The notes: a model not told the origin generated them from the sequence alone. A stretch of 8,638 nt of DNA from Candidatus Gastranaerophilales bacterium (GCA_944326625.1 CALVER010000053.1:1-8638); one strand, 5' to 3'. Shown: positions 1-6,700, counted from the first letter of the stretch. Made by a program: numbers and translations.

Positions 1-1
1 C

Positions 2-54
2 TTTTAAAATAAATATATTTGGGTTATATTTAACTGGTTGAGAATAAAACGGAG
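2..54 (+). promoter_or_regulatory. Possible promoter and ribosome-binding site of the FAD dehydrogenase gene
   Basis: The 60 bases before the first gene carry no coding sequence. A -10-like TATATT lies at 25-30, and a poor -35-like TTTTAA lies at 2-7 with a 17-bp spacer. Transcription would then start near position 37. GGAG at 51-54 is a good Shine-Dalgarno sequence, 6 bases before the ATG at 61, and fixes that start. The ribosome-binding site is convincing. The promoter assignment is weak because any upstream gene and the rest of the region lie outside the window. Confidence 0.35.
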
Positions 55-60
55 AGAAAG

Positions 61-1437
61 ATGTACAACGTAGCTATAATAGGAGCCGGCCCTGCAGGAA
101 TTTTTGCCGCGCTTGAGATAACAAAATTAAAACCCGACTGGAAAGTTATTTTAGTAGAAAAAGGACAAAAGATTGAAAACAGAAAATGTCCTTTGCGTGA
201 AGGTTCACCAAAATGTATTAACTGCAAACGCTGCGGACTTTTGTGCGGCTGGGGCGGCGCAGGAGCATTCTCTGACGGCAAATTAACCCTCACACCGGAT
301 GTCGGCGGAAACCTTATTGACTACATGCCAAGACAAAAAACCGAAGAATTAATTGATTACGCTGATAAATTATACCTGAAATTCGGCGCAACCGAAGAAG
401 TTTTCGGAACAGATACAAAAACTTTTCAGGAAATCGAACATCAGGCGGTACTTGCCGAATTAAAACTTGTGTATTCACCTGTCAGACACCTCGGCACGGA
501 AAGAAGCTTAGATGTTTTAAAAGCAATGCAGGATTATCTCGACGAAAGAATCACAATTCTGAACAATGTATCGGCAGAAAGCCTTATTGTTGAATGTGAA
601 CAGGTAAAAGGCATCAAATTAAGCAACGGCGACACGATTTGCGCGGAATATACAATCATAGCCCCCGGCAGAGAAGGCGCTGACTGGCTTACAAAAGAAT
701 TTGCCGATCACAAAATCGGTATGGTAAATAACGCGGTTGACGTGGGTGTTCGTGTTGAATTACCTGCACCTGTGTTTGAACCTTTGACATCAAAACTTTA
801 TGAATCAAAACTTATTTACCACTCACCGACTTTCGGAGATGAGGTCAGAACTTTCTGTATGAACCCGAACGGTGAAGTTGTTCAGGAAAACTACAACGGT
901 ATAGCAACAGTAAACGGCCACAGCTACGCAAATTACAAAACACCTAACACAAACTTTGCACTGCTTGTGAGCGAAAAATTCACAGAACCGTTTAAAGAAC
1001 CTATCCAGTACGGACAACACATAGCAAGCCTTGCCAACATGCTCGGCGGCGGAATTCTTGTCCAAAGATTCGGTGATCTTCTTGACGGCAGACGTTCGAC
1101 GCCCGAAAGGATTAAATCAAGCATTATTACGCCGACCTTGACATGCGCAACCCCCGGCGACTTAAGTCTGGTAATTCCTTACAGACAATTGACCAGCATA
1201 AAAGAAATGCTCTTTGCGCTTGACAAAATCGCGCCTGGAACAGCTTCACGCTACACATTGCTGTACGGTATTGAAGTTAAATTCTATTCAGCAAGGGTTA
1301 AATTGACTGATGAGCTTGAAACCGAAGGCGTTAAAAATCTTTTTGCAATAGGCGACGGAGCAGGGGTTACAAGAGGTTTAATTCAAGCCTCAGCCTCAGG
1401 CGTTCACGTTGCAAGAACTATTTGCTCACGCGGATAA
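61..1437 (+). CDS. FAD-dependent dehydrogenase, COG2509-like, with N-terminal Cys cluster
   Basis: This 458-residue protein is a predicted cytoplasmic flavoprotein oxidoreductase. Residues 3-35 form a Rossmann dinucleotide-binding fold with GAGPAG at 8-13 and a ribose-binding acidic residue at E33. A second flavoprotein motif, TIIAPGREG, is at 198-206, and the C-terminal FAD-binding motif LFAIGDGAG is at 427-435. Between the first two motifs, C43, C52, C55, C58 and C62 form a cluster (CPLREG, then CINCKRCGLLC) followed by the glycine-rich GWGGAGAFSDGK stretch. This layout is typical of the uncharacterised FAD-dependent dehydrogenases of COG2509. The cysteines could bind an Fe-S cluster or zinc or be redox active; that is inference. 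The substrate is unknown. The start is set by a Shine-Dalgarno sequence 6 bases upstream. The gene is followed after 19 bp by the histidine kinase, with no visible terminator between them. The family call is firm; the function is not. Confidence 0.88.
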   Translation: MYNVAIIGAGPAGIFAALEITKLKPDWKVILVEKGQKIENRKCPLREGSPKCINCKRCGLLCGWGGAGAFSDGKLTLTPDVGGNLIDYMPRQKTEELIDYADKLYLKFGATEEVFGTDTKTFQEIEHQAVLAELKLVYSPVRHLGTERSLDVLKAMQDYLDERITILNNVSAESLIVECEQVKGIKLSNGDTICAEYTIIAPGREGADWLTKEFADHKIGMVNNAVDVGVRVELPAPVFEPLTSKLYESKLIYHSPTFGDEVRTFCMNPNGEVVQENYNGIATVNGHSYANYKTPNTNFALLVSEKFTEPFKEPIQYGQHIASLANMLGGGILVQRFGDLLDGRRSTPERIKSSIITPTLTCATPGDLSLVIPYRQLTSIKEMLFALDKIAPGTASRYTLLYGIEVKFYSARVKLTDELETEGVKNLFAIGDGAGVTRGLIQASASGVHVARTICSRG

Positions 1438-1450
1438 ATAGTGGTATAAT
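1422..1450 (+). promoter_or_regulatory. Extended -10 promoter abutting the histidine kinase start codon
   Basis: A consensus -10 TATAAT at 1445-1450 is preceded by TGG at 1442-1444, giving the extended form TGnTATAAT. TTGCTC at 1422-1427 supplies a partial -35 with a 17-bp spacer and lies inside the last codons of the upstream gene. Only six bases (TTTTGT) separate the -10 from the ATG at 1457, so transcription should begin at or next to the A of the start codon. No Shine-Dalgarno sequence is present. The inference is a leaderless mRNA. Confidence 0.7.
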
Positions 1451-1456
1451 TTTTGT

Positions 1457-3217
1457 ATGGATAAAAAGGTAAGTTTAACAACTCAAAACCGGCTTATTGT
1501 ATTCGGGCTTATTCTAAGTACCTTACTGATTATGGCAATTGCTGTTTTTTCTGTTTTGAATATCCAGAAAAAACTCAATGAGGGCTACCATAATTTCGGT
1601 CAGGTTATTTCCAAAACCCTTGCAATAGAAAGCAACGAACTTACCAAAAATCTGCCGGCTAACGAAATTTATAATACCTTAAAAACACATACAGACACAA
1701 TATTAAAAAGCCATAATGATATTGTTTTTATTGAATTTACCGACAAAGACGGCAAAATTATTTATTCAGGTAAAAATGATTCACATAAAAGCACACAAAA
1801 ACCGAATATTACGGTAAGTTCTCCCCTGACGGATATGGTGAGCAATTCTCCTATCGGCTCCGTAACAGTCGGGCTTTCAGGAAATATCATAAGCCAGATT
1901 TCGTCAACTACACGCGCATCGCTTTTATTTGTATTTGCGGTTGCATGGCTTGTGTTTGCATTTGTAATTCTTATAAACACATATCTTATAACCCGTGAAC
2001 TCAGAATTCTTCACGACGGTGTCCAGAAAATTTCATCCGGGAATTTCGGCTACAAAATTGAAGGTGAAAACGTCAGCAACGAAGTTCAGGAACTTTTTAA
2101 TTCTTTCAACGACATGTCCGCAAGGCTTCATCTGTACGAAGAACAGAATATTGAACAATTAACACTTGAGCGTAACAAACTTGAGGCGGTTTTGATGAGC
2201 ATTGCAAACGGCGTTGTTGTTTGCGACAACAATGATACAGTTGTTCTTGTAAATAACCATGCGCAGAACCTTCTTGAAGTCGAAGAAAATCAGATGCTTA
2301 ACACGTCAATTCAAAATTACATTGATACGGAAGGCAATTTCTGCTTTAAAGACAAAATTGAAGAATTCAAATCAAGCGAAAATAAATACGTAACATTTAA
2401 TATTACGGTGGACAAACGCATAATTAAATGTATAATTTCGCCGATGTACACCAGAAGCAATGAATATGTAGGCTACATAATCGTTTTGATTGACGTTACA
2501 AAAGAAACCGAAATGGATTTGATGAAATCGCAATTTATTTCAAATGTTTCACACGAATTGAGAACGCCCGTAACGGTTTTGAGAAGCTACATAGACACGC
2601 TTTACACAATGGGAAATGAATTCGATTACGAAACCCAGAAAGAATTTATCGGAACACTTAATAATGAAATTATCAGGCTGCAAAATATGGTTAACGATAT
2701 TCTTGACTTTTCGAGATTGGATTCCGACGTTGAACTTGATAAATCTTACAATAACATTGCGCAGCTCGTTGAAAATTGCGTAAACCAGATTGGCATACTT
2801 GCACAAGAAAAACATTTAACAATAGAAATTTCCAAAGAAGATAATCTGCCGGAGATTTTGTTTAACTATGACAGTATAGAGCGCGCGCTGAGGAATCTTT
2901 TGTCAAACGCGATAAAATATTCTCCTGAAGGTAAAACAATACGTGTACGTGTTTACAAAGGCTCTGAAAATGACATTGCGGTAACTGTTCAGGATGAAGG
3001 CTGCGGAATTTCCCCCGAACATCAAAAGAAAATATTCGACAGATTTTACCGTGTTGAAAACGATACTCACACGATAAAAGGCACGGGGCTCGGTCTGCAT
3101 CTTGTTAAAACAACAATTGAAAAACATCACTGCGGAAAAGTTTTTGTAAATTCTAAAGTCGGAGAAGGATCAATTTTCGGTTTTACACTCCCGATAAATG
3201 CTTCCGTTAACGTTTAA
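1457..3217 (+). CDS. Membrane sensor histidine kinase (HAMP-PAS-HisKA-HATPase)
   Basis: This 586-residue two-component sensor kinase has an architecture like VicK/ResE/PhoR. Two membrane helices (about residues 12-34 and 155-178) flank an extracytoplasmic sensor domain of about 120 residues. A HAMP linker follows (about 179-230), then a PAS domain (about 240-350, around MSIANGVVVCDNNDTVVLVN). The HisKA domain carries the phospho-acceptor H366 in SHELRTP. The ATPase domain shows an N box with N484 (NLLSNAIKYSP), a G1 box DEGCGI (513-518), an F box FDRFYRV (527-533) and a G2 box GTGLGLHLVK (542-551), so all catalytic motifs are intact. The signal is unknown because the sensor domain is not recognisable. 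No response regulator lies on either side in this window, so the kinase is orphaned here. Its stop codon region overlaps the convergent gene by 11 bp. The ATG at 1457 has no Shine-Dalgarno sequence but sits directly below a strong promoter. Confidence 0.95.
   Translation: MDKKVSLTTQNRLIVFGLILSTLLIMAIAVFSVLNIQKKLNEGYHNFGQVISKTLAIESNELTKNLPANEIYNTLKTHTDTILKSHNDIVFIEFTDKDGKIIYSGKNDSHKSTQKPNITVSSPLTDMVSNSPIGSVTVGLSGNIISQISSTTRASLLFVFAVAWLVFAFVILINTYLITRELRILHDGVQKISSGNFGYKIEGENVSNEVQELFNSFNDMSARLHLYEEQNIEQLTLERNKLEAVLMSIANGVVVCDNNDTVVLVNNHAQNLLEVEENQMLNTSIQNYIDTEGNFCFKDKIEEFKSSENKYVTFNITVDKRIIKCIISPMYTRSNEYVGYIIVLIDVTKETEMDLMKSQFISNVSHELRTPVTVLRSYIDTLYTMGNEFDYETQKEFIGTLNNEIIRLQNMVNDILDFSRLDSDVELDKSYNNIAQLVENCVNQIGILAQEKHLTIEISKEDNLPEILFNYDSIERALRNLLSNAIKYSPEGKTIRVRVYKGSENDIAVTVQDEGCGISPEHQKKIFDRFYRVENDTHTIKGTGLGLHLVKTTIEKHHCGKVFVNSKVGEGSIFGFTLPINASVNV
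3207..3217. other. Tail-to-tail overlap of convergent genes (11 bp)
   Basis: The kinase stop codon TAA is at 3215-3217. The stop of the minus-strand gene (TTA on the plus strand) is at 3207-3209. The two coding regions therefore share 11 bp, and there is no intergenic space for a terminator. Any terminator must lie inside the opposing coding sequence, and I saw no clear hairpin with a T-tract within about 100 bp on either side. Confidence 0.85.
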
Positions 3218-3593
3218 TCAAACCTTTCAGTAATTTTTCAGCCGCTTTATCGACTTCTTTATTCAAAAAGCCTGAAATTTCACGCACTGAATTTTCATAA
3301 TCAAACCCGAGATATTTATCCATTCCCTTCAATTCTTTCATTGGGGCTCTCAAAATAGACTTGGAATGGAATATAACAAACAAGCTGTTTTTTTCGGGAA
3401 TAGGTTTAAAAAACTGTTTTCCGGTCTGCATATCGGTTTTCAATAAAAATGACGGGGTTTGATCATATCTTCGGAAACCTGCATCAAACTGCATACCGTT
3501 TTTTATAACACGTTTTGAAACAAGTCTGCTCTTTTCGTCAAAATTCTTTATCCATATAGTACCTTTAGGGGTAATTCCACTTACAATTGACAT
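3207..3593 (-). CDS. Small basic protein of unknown function
   Basis: I do not recognise this 128-residue protein. It has no signal peptide or membrane segment and is rich in Lys and Arg. The N-terminal two thirds (about 1-85) look like a beta-rich globular domain (GTIWIKNF, LFVIFHS). The last 25 residues (about 104-128, EISGFLNKEVDKAAEKLLKGLIKR) look like an amphipathic basic helix. It is very likely a real gene: the start codon has a strong Shine-Dalgarno sequence, AAAGGAGA (3606-3599 read on the minus strand), five bases upstream, and no other plausible gene covers the region. It lies 69 bp downstream of the TPR gene on the same strand, with a hairpin between them. Its 3' end overlaps the histidine kinase tail-to-tail by 11 bp. 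It may be lineage-restricted. Confidence 0.75.
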   Translation of the reverse strand: MSIVSGITPKGTIWIKNFDEKSRLVSKRVIKNGMQFDAGFRRYDQTPSFLLKTDMQTGKQFFKPIPEKNSLFVIFHSKSILRAPMKELKGMDKYLGFDYENSVREISGFLNKEVDKAAEKLLKGLIKR

Positions 3594-3598
3594 TTATA

Positions 3599-3606
3599 TC
3601 TCCTTT
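3599..3606 (-). promoter_or_regulatory. Strong Shine-Dalgarno sequence of the small basic protein gene
   Basis: Read on the minus strand this is AAAGGAGA, five bases before the ATG at 3593-3591. It is the best ribosome-binding site in the window. It fixes the start of the unknown 128-residue protein and supports the gene being real. Confidence 0.8.
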
Positions 3607-3623
3607 ATAACTGATAGAAAACA

Positions 3624-3643
3624 CGGCAAAAAATAATTTGCCG
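3624..3643 (-). terminator. Hairpin between the TPR gene and the small basic protein gene, likely terminator
   Basis: CGGCAAA at 3624-3630 and TTTGCCG at 3637-3643 form a perfect 7-bp stem with a 6-base loop. On the minus strand the hairpin starts 20 bases after the TPR gene stop and is followed by TGTTTTCTAT, a moderately T-rich tail. This suits a weak intrinsic terminator for the TPR gene or an attenuator that lowers expression of the downstream gene. The short, interrupted T-tract keeps confidence moderate. Confidence 0.5.
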
Positions 3644-3662
3644 CAATATTTACAAAAAGTAA

Positions 3663-5249
3663 CTAATCAAATAACGCATTGATTTTATCAACAATATCCT
3701 GCGGGTCGATTTCACCCGTAACCTTATTAATATCCTGCGCAATTTGATAGAGTTTTGCAGCTTCAATTTTGTCACCGGTTATTGCAATACATCTTGCAAG
3801 ATTAAAATGCGCAAGTGCGTAATTCGGATTGCATTCCACTGATTTTTTGAATAATTCCATGGCTTTTTGCACCCTTCCGAGATCGTCAAGATAAATTACA
3901 CCAAGATTATTGTAGGCAATATCATAAGCGTCATCATACAGAATTGCGAGTTCATATTCTTTTATAGCTTCGTCAATGTCGCCTTTACCCCAGTATAAAA
4001 ATCCCAAATTACAATGGATTTTGGCATTTTCGGGCTCCAAATCCAGCGCATTTCTGTAAACCGCAAGCGCGTTATTGTAATCTTCTTTATCATAAAACGC
4101 ACTTCCGAGGTTTATGTAAATATCAATATCCTCTGGCGTCAAAAGATAAGCGCTCTGATAAGAGCTTATCGCCGCATTAAGATCGGATTTATTTTCCTGA
4201 AAAACATATCCGAGAGTTTGATTAATTACGCTTGTCCACTGCTTATTGGGATTAAGCGTAACCGCGGTTTGGAAATGCGAAACAGCGCCGTCCGCGTCAC
4301 CTTTAATATACAGAATATTAGCCAGATTTGAGTGAAATTCCGGAATATTCGGCATAATTTGAATTAATTTTTCATAAATTTCTACAGCGCTGTCATAGTC
4401 GCCGAGTTCCTCATAAGCCTGACAAAGGTGGCGATATGCCGAAATATTCAAGCTGTCCAGCCAAATTGCCATTTTGTATTCAGTAATCGCATTGTCAAAT
4501 TGCCCGACAGATCTGTAAATATCTCCCAAAAGACAATACAAAGGAACAAACCCCGGAGCTTTTTCAACAGCTGCTATGTAAACGTCCAAAGCTTCACTCA
4601 AACCGCGTGTCTGCACCATATAAAAACCCTTGATCATCATGGGCATAAATTTTAAATATGAAAGCGAACGCCCGACATTTTTTATAGCCTGAAAATCAAA
4701 AGGCAGAGTAAGCCAGGATAATACAAGCTCCCACAGTGCCTTCAACCTTGTTTTTAAACATCTGTAAGAAGAAACCTTGTAAAGTGAATGTAATAAATAA
4801 TGCGCACAAGAATTTCTAAACGGTTTGAATTTAACAGCCTTTTTAGCATTCAGACCTGCTTCCAGGAATCTGGCTTTTTTAGTATAAGTTTCCGCCAGAA
4901 GATAGTAAGCTTTAGCGAATTTTGAATTCTTTGAAATAGCCATATCAAGGTAATTTATGGCCTTATCCAGATCGCCTTTGTAAAATTGAGCCTGACCTAT
5001 TTTAAAATAGATTTCAGCCGAATCAATATAAGTTTCCAGAGCGCGCTGGTATTCGGTTATAGCCTCATCAATATACTGGCACGAATTATAAATATCCAGA
5101 TGCCATGCTAAAAACAAATCGCCGAGTCTTACGTGCAAATCCGCATTTGTGGGGTCATTTTGCAAACCTATCTGGCATAATTCTATTGCTGATTTTACAT
5201 TACCTGTTTTAAATTCTTTATTAATCTTTTTCTCTAATAGCTTGTCCAT
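3663..5249 (-). CDS. TPR-repeat protein
   Basis: This 528-residue protein is made mostly of tetratricopeptide repeats, each about 34 residues, with the usual Gly/Ala/Tyr/Pro positions. Examples are AEIYFKIGQAQFYKGDLDKA (78-97), ISAYRHLCQAYEELGDYDSA (269-288) and AKIHCNLGFLYWGKGDIDEA (409-428). About four repeats span residues 2-144 and about eight or nine span 202-510. They are separated by a more basic, aromatic and hydrophobic segment (about 145-201, with KALWELVLSWLTLPF) that is not a clear TPR and may be a hinge or degenerate repeats. There is no signal peptide. TPR arrays bind protein partners, and the partner here is unknown. I chose the ATG at 5249. An upstream in-frame extension would add 77 residues antisense to the acyltransferase gene and show no TPR character. 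No Shine-Dalgarno sequence precedes this ATG, but a promoter-like element ends 8 bases before it. Confidence 0.88.
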   Translation of the reverse strand: MDKLLEKKINKEFKTGNVKSAIELCQIGLQNDPTNADLHVRLGDLFLAWHLDIYNSCQYIDEAITEYQRALETYIDSAEIYFKIGQAQFYKGDLDKAINYLDMAISKNSKFAKAYYLLAETYTKKARFLEAGLNAKKAVKFKPFRNSCAHYLLHSLYKVSSYRCLKTRLKALWELVLSWLTLPFDFQAIKNVGRSLSYLKFMPMMIKGFYMVQTRGLSEALDVYIAAVEKAPGFVPLYCLLGDIYRSVGQFDNAITEYKMAIWLDSLNISAYRHLCQAYEELGDYDSAVEIYEKLIQIMPNIPEFHSNLANILYIKGDADGAVSHFQTAVTLNPNKQWTSVINQTLGYVFQENKSDLNAAISSYQSAYLLTPEDIDIYINLGSAFYDKEDYNNALAVYRNALDLEPENAKIHCNLGFLYWGKGDIDEAIKEYELAILYDDAYDIAYNNLGVIYLDDLGRVQKAMELFKKSVECNPNYALAHFNLARCIAITGDKIEAAKLYQIAQDINKVTGEIDPQDIVDKINALFD

Positions 5250-5257
5250 TTGATAAT

Positions 5258-5286
5258 ATTGTAAATAACTTTCGGGGAAAATGCAA
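5258..5286 (-). promoter_or_regulatory. Promoter of the TPR gene, giving a near-leaderless mRNA
   Basis: On the minus strand, TTGCAT (5286-5281) and TACAAT (5263-5258) are separated by exactly 17 bp. The -10 matches the consensus at five of six positions; the -35 is weak. The start codon begins at 5249, so the predicted transcription start is at most a few bases before the ATG. The absence of a Shine-Dalgarno sequence agrees with a leaderless or near-leaderless message. Confidence 0.5.
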
Positions 5287-5303
5287 GTAATTAATATTTC
5301 GTG

Positions 5304-5325
5304 TATAATATACACAAAAAGGGGG
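5304..5325 (+). promoter_or_regulatory. -10 element and Shine-Dalgarno sequence of the acyltransferase gene
   Basis: A perfect TATAAT lies at 5304-5309, with no good -35 at the proper distance. Transcription would start near 5316. AAAAGGGGG at 5317-5325 is a ribosome-binding site six bases before the ATG at 5332. The predicted leader is only about 16 bases. The divergent TPR promoter lies immediately to the left, so its -35 region and this -10 share the same 82-bp intergenic region. Confidence 0.6.
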
Positions 5326-5331
5326 CATTTA

Positions 5332-6636
5332 ATGGGAAAGATATATTTTGTTGATGTAACAAACAGAGACGGAGTACAAACATCGCGCCTCGGACTTGCA
5401 AAGCTGCAAAAAACCATAATTAACATTATGCTTGATGATATGGGAATAACCCAGTCCGAATTTGGATTTCCGACAACCAAACACGAAATAAACTACCTTA
5501 ACGGCAATCTTGAACTAGTTGAGAGAGGCGCCATAAGACGTACAAAGCTTTCGGGCTGGATGAGAGCAATTGCAGGCGACGTCGAAGACTCTTTTAAAAA
5601 TGTTCCGAAGCTCAAATACGTTAACCTTTCCCAATCTACCTCAAAACAAATGACCCTCGGCAAATATCAAGGCAAAAAATCACTTGAAGATATTCTAAAA
5701 ATGACCTGCGAAGCAGTTGAATGCGCCGTATCACACGGAGCTGAAATTATCGGCGTAAACGCTGAAGATGCCTCCAGAAGCGATATGGATTTTTTAATCC
5801 GCTACGCAAAAGAAGCTAAAAAATGCGGCGCCGGCAGATTCAGATACTGTGATACATTAGGTTACGAAGACCCGAAAACAACTTATGACAGGATTTACGA
5901 AATCGCAAAACAAACTCAAATGCCTGTAGAACTTCATTTTCATAATGACCTGGGTATGGCTGCAGGATGTTCTGTTATGGGTGCGAAAGCCGCAATTGAT
6001 GCGGGAGTTGACGCATATATCAATACCGCAATCAACGGTATGGGAGAACGTGCCGGCAACGCGGATTTGGTTTCCTGCCTGCTTGCCATATTAAAATCCG
6101 CAGGATTTAAAGACAAATACAAAATCGACGAAAATATAGATTTAAGTAAAGCCTGGCACCTTGCAAAATACACTGCCTACGCCTTCGGAGTTCCTATTCC
6201 GAAGAACCAGCCGGCAGTCGGAGACAATGCGTTTGCGCATGAATCAGGAATTCACGCGGACGGAGCACTAAAAGACCGCAGAAATTACGAGCTTTACGAC
6301 TTTGAAGAACTCGGACGCGGCGAACCTGAAATTATTGAAACAGGCAGAATGATTACAACAGGCGAATACGGCGGGATTAAAGGTTTCCGCAATGTCTATA
6401 ACAACCTTGAAATAGAATTCAAAGACGAACACGAAGCAAGAAATATTCTTGAACTTGTCCGCTATGCAAACGTACATACCCAGCAGCCGCTTACAACGGA
6501 TGAATTAAAATTTATCTACTACTATCCGGATATTGCGGCGCAAATTATGACGGTTTCGCCTTACTATGAGCCGATTGGCGCCATAAAAGACAGAGTCGAA
6601 GCGGATAAACTTTCCAAACCCCACAGAATAATTTAA
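5332..6636 (+). CDS. DRE-TIM acyltransferase: isopropylmalate / homocitrate / Re-citrate synthase class
   Basis: This 434-residue TIM-barrel enzyme condenses acetyl-CoA with a 2-oxoacid. Visible family motifs are DVTNRDG (8-14, with D8 for metal binding and the R12-D13 pair), CDTLGYEDP (173-181), metal-binding HFHNDLG (202-208), NTAINGMGERAGNAD (231-245) and HESGIHADG (303-311). The first motif reads DVTNRDGVQ instead of the common DTTLRDGEQ of LeuA and NifV. From memory this form marks a distinct branch that includes proteins annotated as homocitrate synthase and possibly Re-citrate synthases. The protein ends about 80 residues short of standard LeuA and lacks an obvious leucine-binding regulatory domain, so it is unlikely to be feedback-inhibited in the LeuA manner. 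A LeuC/aconitase-family gene begins 1.9 kb downstream and fits the next step. I chose 5332 because it has a proper ribosome-binding site; the in-frame ATG at 5281 lies upstream of the -10. The enzyme class is firm; the substrate is open. Confidence 0.9.
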   Translation: MGKIYFVDVTNRDGVQTSRLGLAKLQKTIINIMLDDMGITQSEFGFPTTKHEINYLNGNLELVERGAIRRTKLSGWMRAIAGDVEDSFKNVPKLKYVNLSQSTSKQMTLGKYQGKKSLEDILKMTCEAVECAVSHGAEIIGVNAEDASRSDMDFLIRYAKEAKKCGAGRFRYCDTLGYEDPKTTYDRIYEIAKQTQMPVELHFHNDLGMAAGCSVMGAKAAIDAGVDAYINTAINGMGERAGNADLVSCLLAILKSAGFKDKYKIDENIDLSKAWHLAKYTAYAFGVPIPKNQPAVGDNAFAHESGIHADGALKDRRNYELYDFEELGRGEPEIIETGRMITTGEYGGIKGFRNVYNNLEIEFKDEHEARNILELVRYANVHTQQPLTTDELKFIYYYPDIAAQIMTVSPYYEPIGAIKDRVEADKLSKPHRII

Positions 6637-6647
6637 AAATGCCTTAA

Positions 6648-6676
6648 ATTAATTGTTACAAATTGTAACAATTAAT
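6648..6676. repeat. Perfect 29-bp palindrome, candidate operator or RNA hairpin
   Basis: Two 14-base arms, ATTAATTGTTACAA (6648-6661) and TTGTAACAATTAAT (6663-6676), are exact reverse complements around the single base A at 6662. As RNA it would form a 12-bp stem with a 5-base loop. It begins 12 bp after the acyltransferase stop codon and is not followed by a T-tract, so it is a poor intrinsic terminator. The symmetry suits a dimeric regulator. The core at 6654-6670 fits the pattern TGTNA-N7-TNACA known for Bacillus TnrA/GlnR, but no such regulator is visible here. Confidence 0.75.
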
Positions 6677-6700
6677 AAAGATTTCAGCCCCAAATGCCGT

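Noticed and set aside
3594..3662. TATAAA just before the small basic protein gene as a -10 promoter
   Set aside because: Transcription from it would start within or after the strong Shine-Dalgarno sequence, and no good -35 is present. The bases are better explained as the region around the ribosome-binding site.
4145..4170. Imperfect inverted repeat GATAAG...CTTATC inside the TPR gene
   Set aside because: The arms need a two-base bulge to pair, there is no T-tract, and the repeat lies in the middle of well-supported TPR coding sequence, so it is likely a codon coincidence.
3663..5249. Periodic similarity along the TPR gene as a DNA tandem repeat
   Set aside because: The periodicity is at the protein level, about 34 residues with strong divergence; no exact repeated DNA units were seen.
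5281..5331. Earlier in-frame ATG at 5281 for the acyltransferase
   Set aside because: It lies upstream of the TATAAT element, has no properly spaced ribosome-binding site and adds residues not expected before the family's N-terminal beta strand.
5250..5480. 77-residue N-terminal extension of the TPR protein starting at 5480 (-)
   Set aside because: It runs antisense through the start of the acyltransferase gene, crosses the minus-strand promoter and shows no TPR pattern. The ATG at 5249 begins directly with helical TPR-like sequence.
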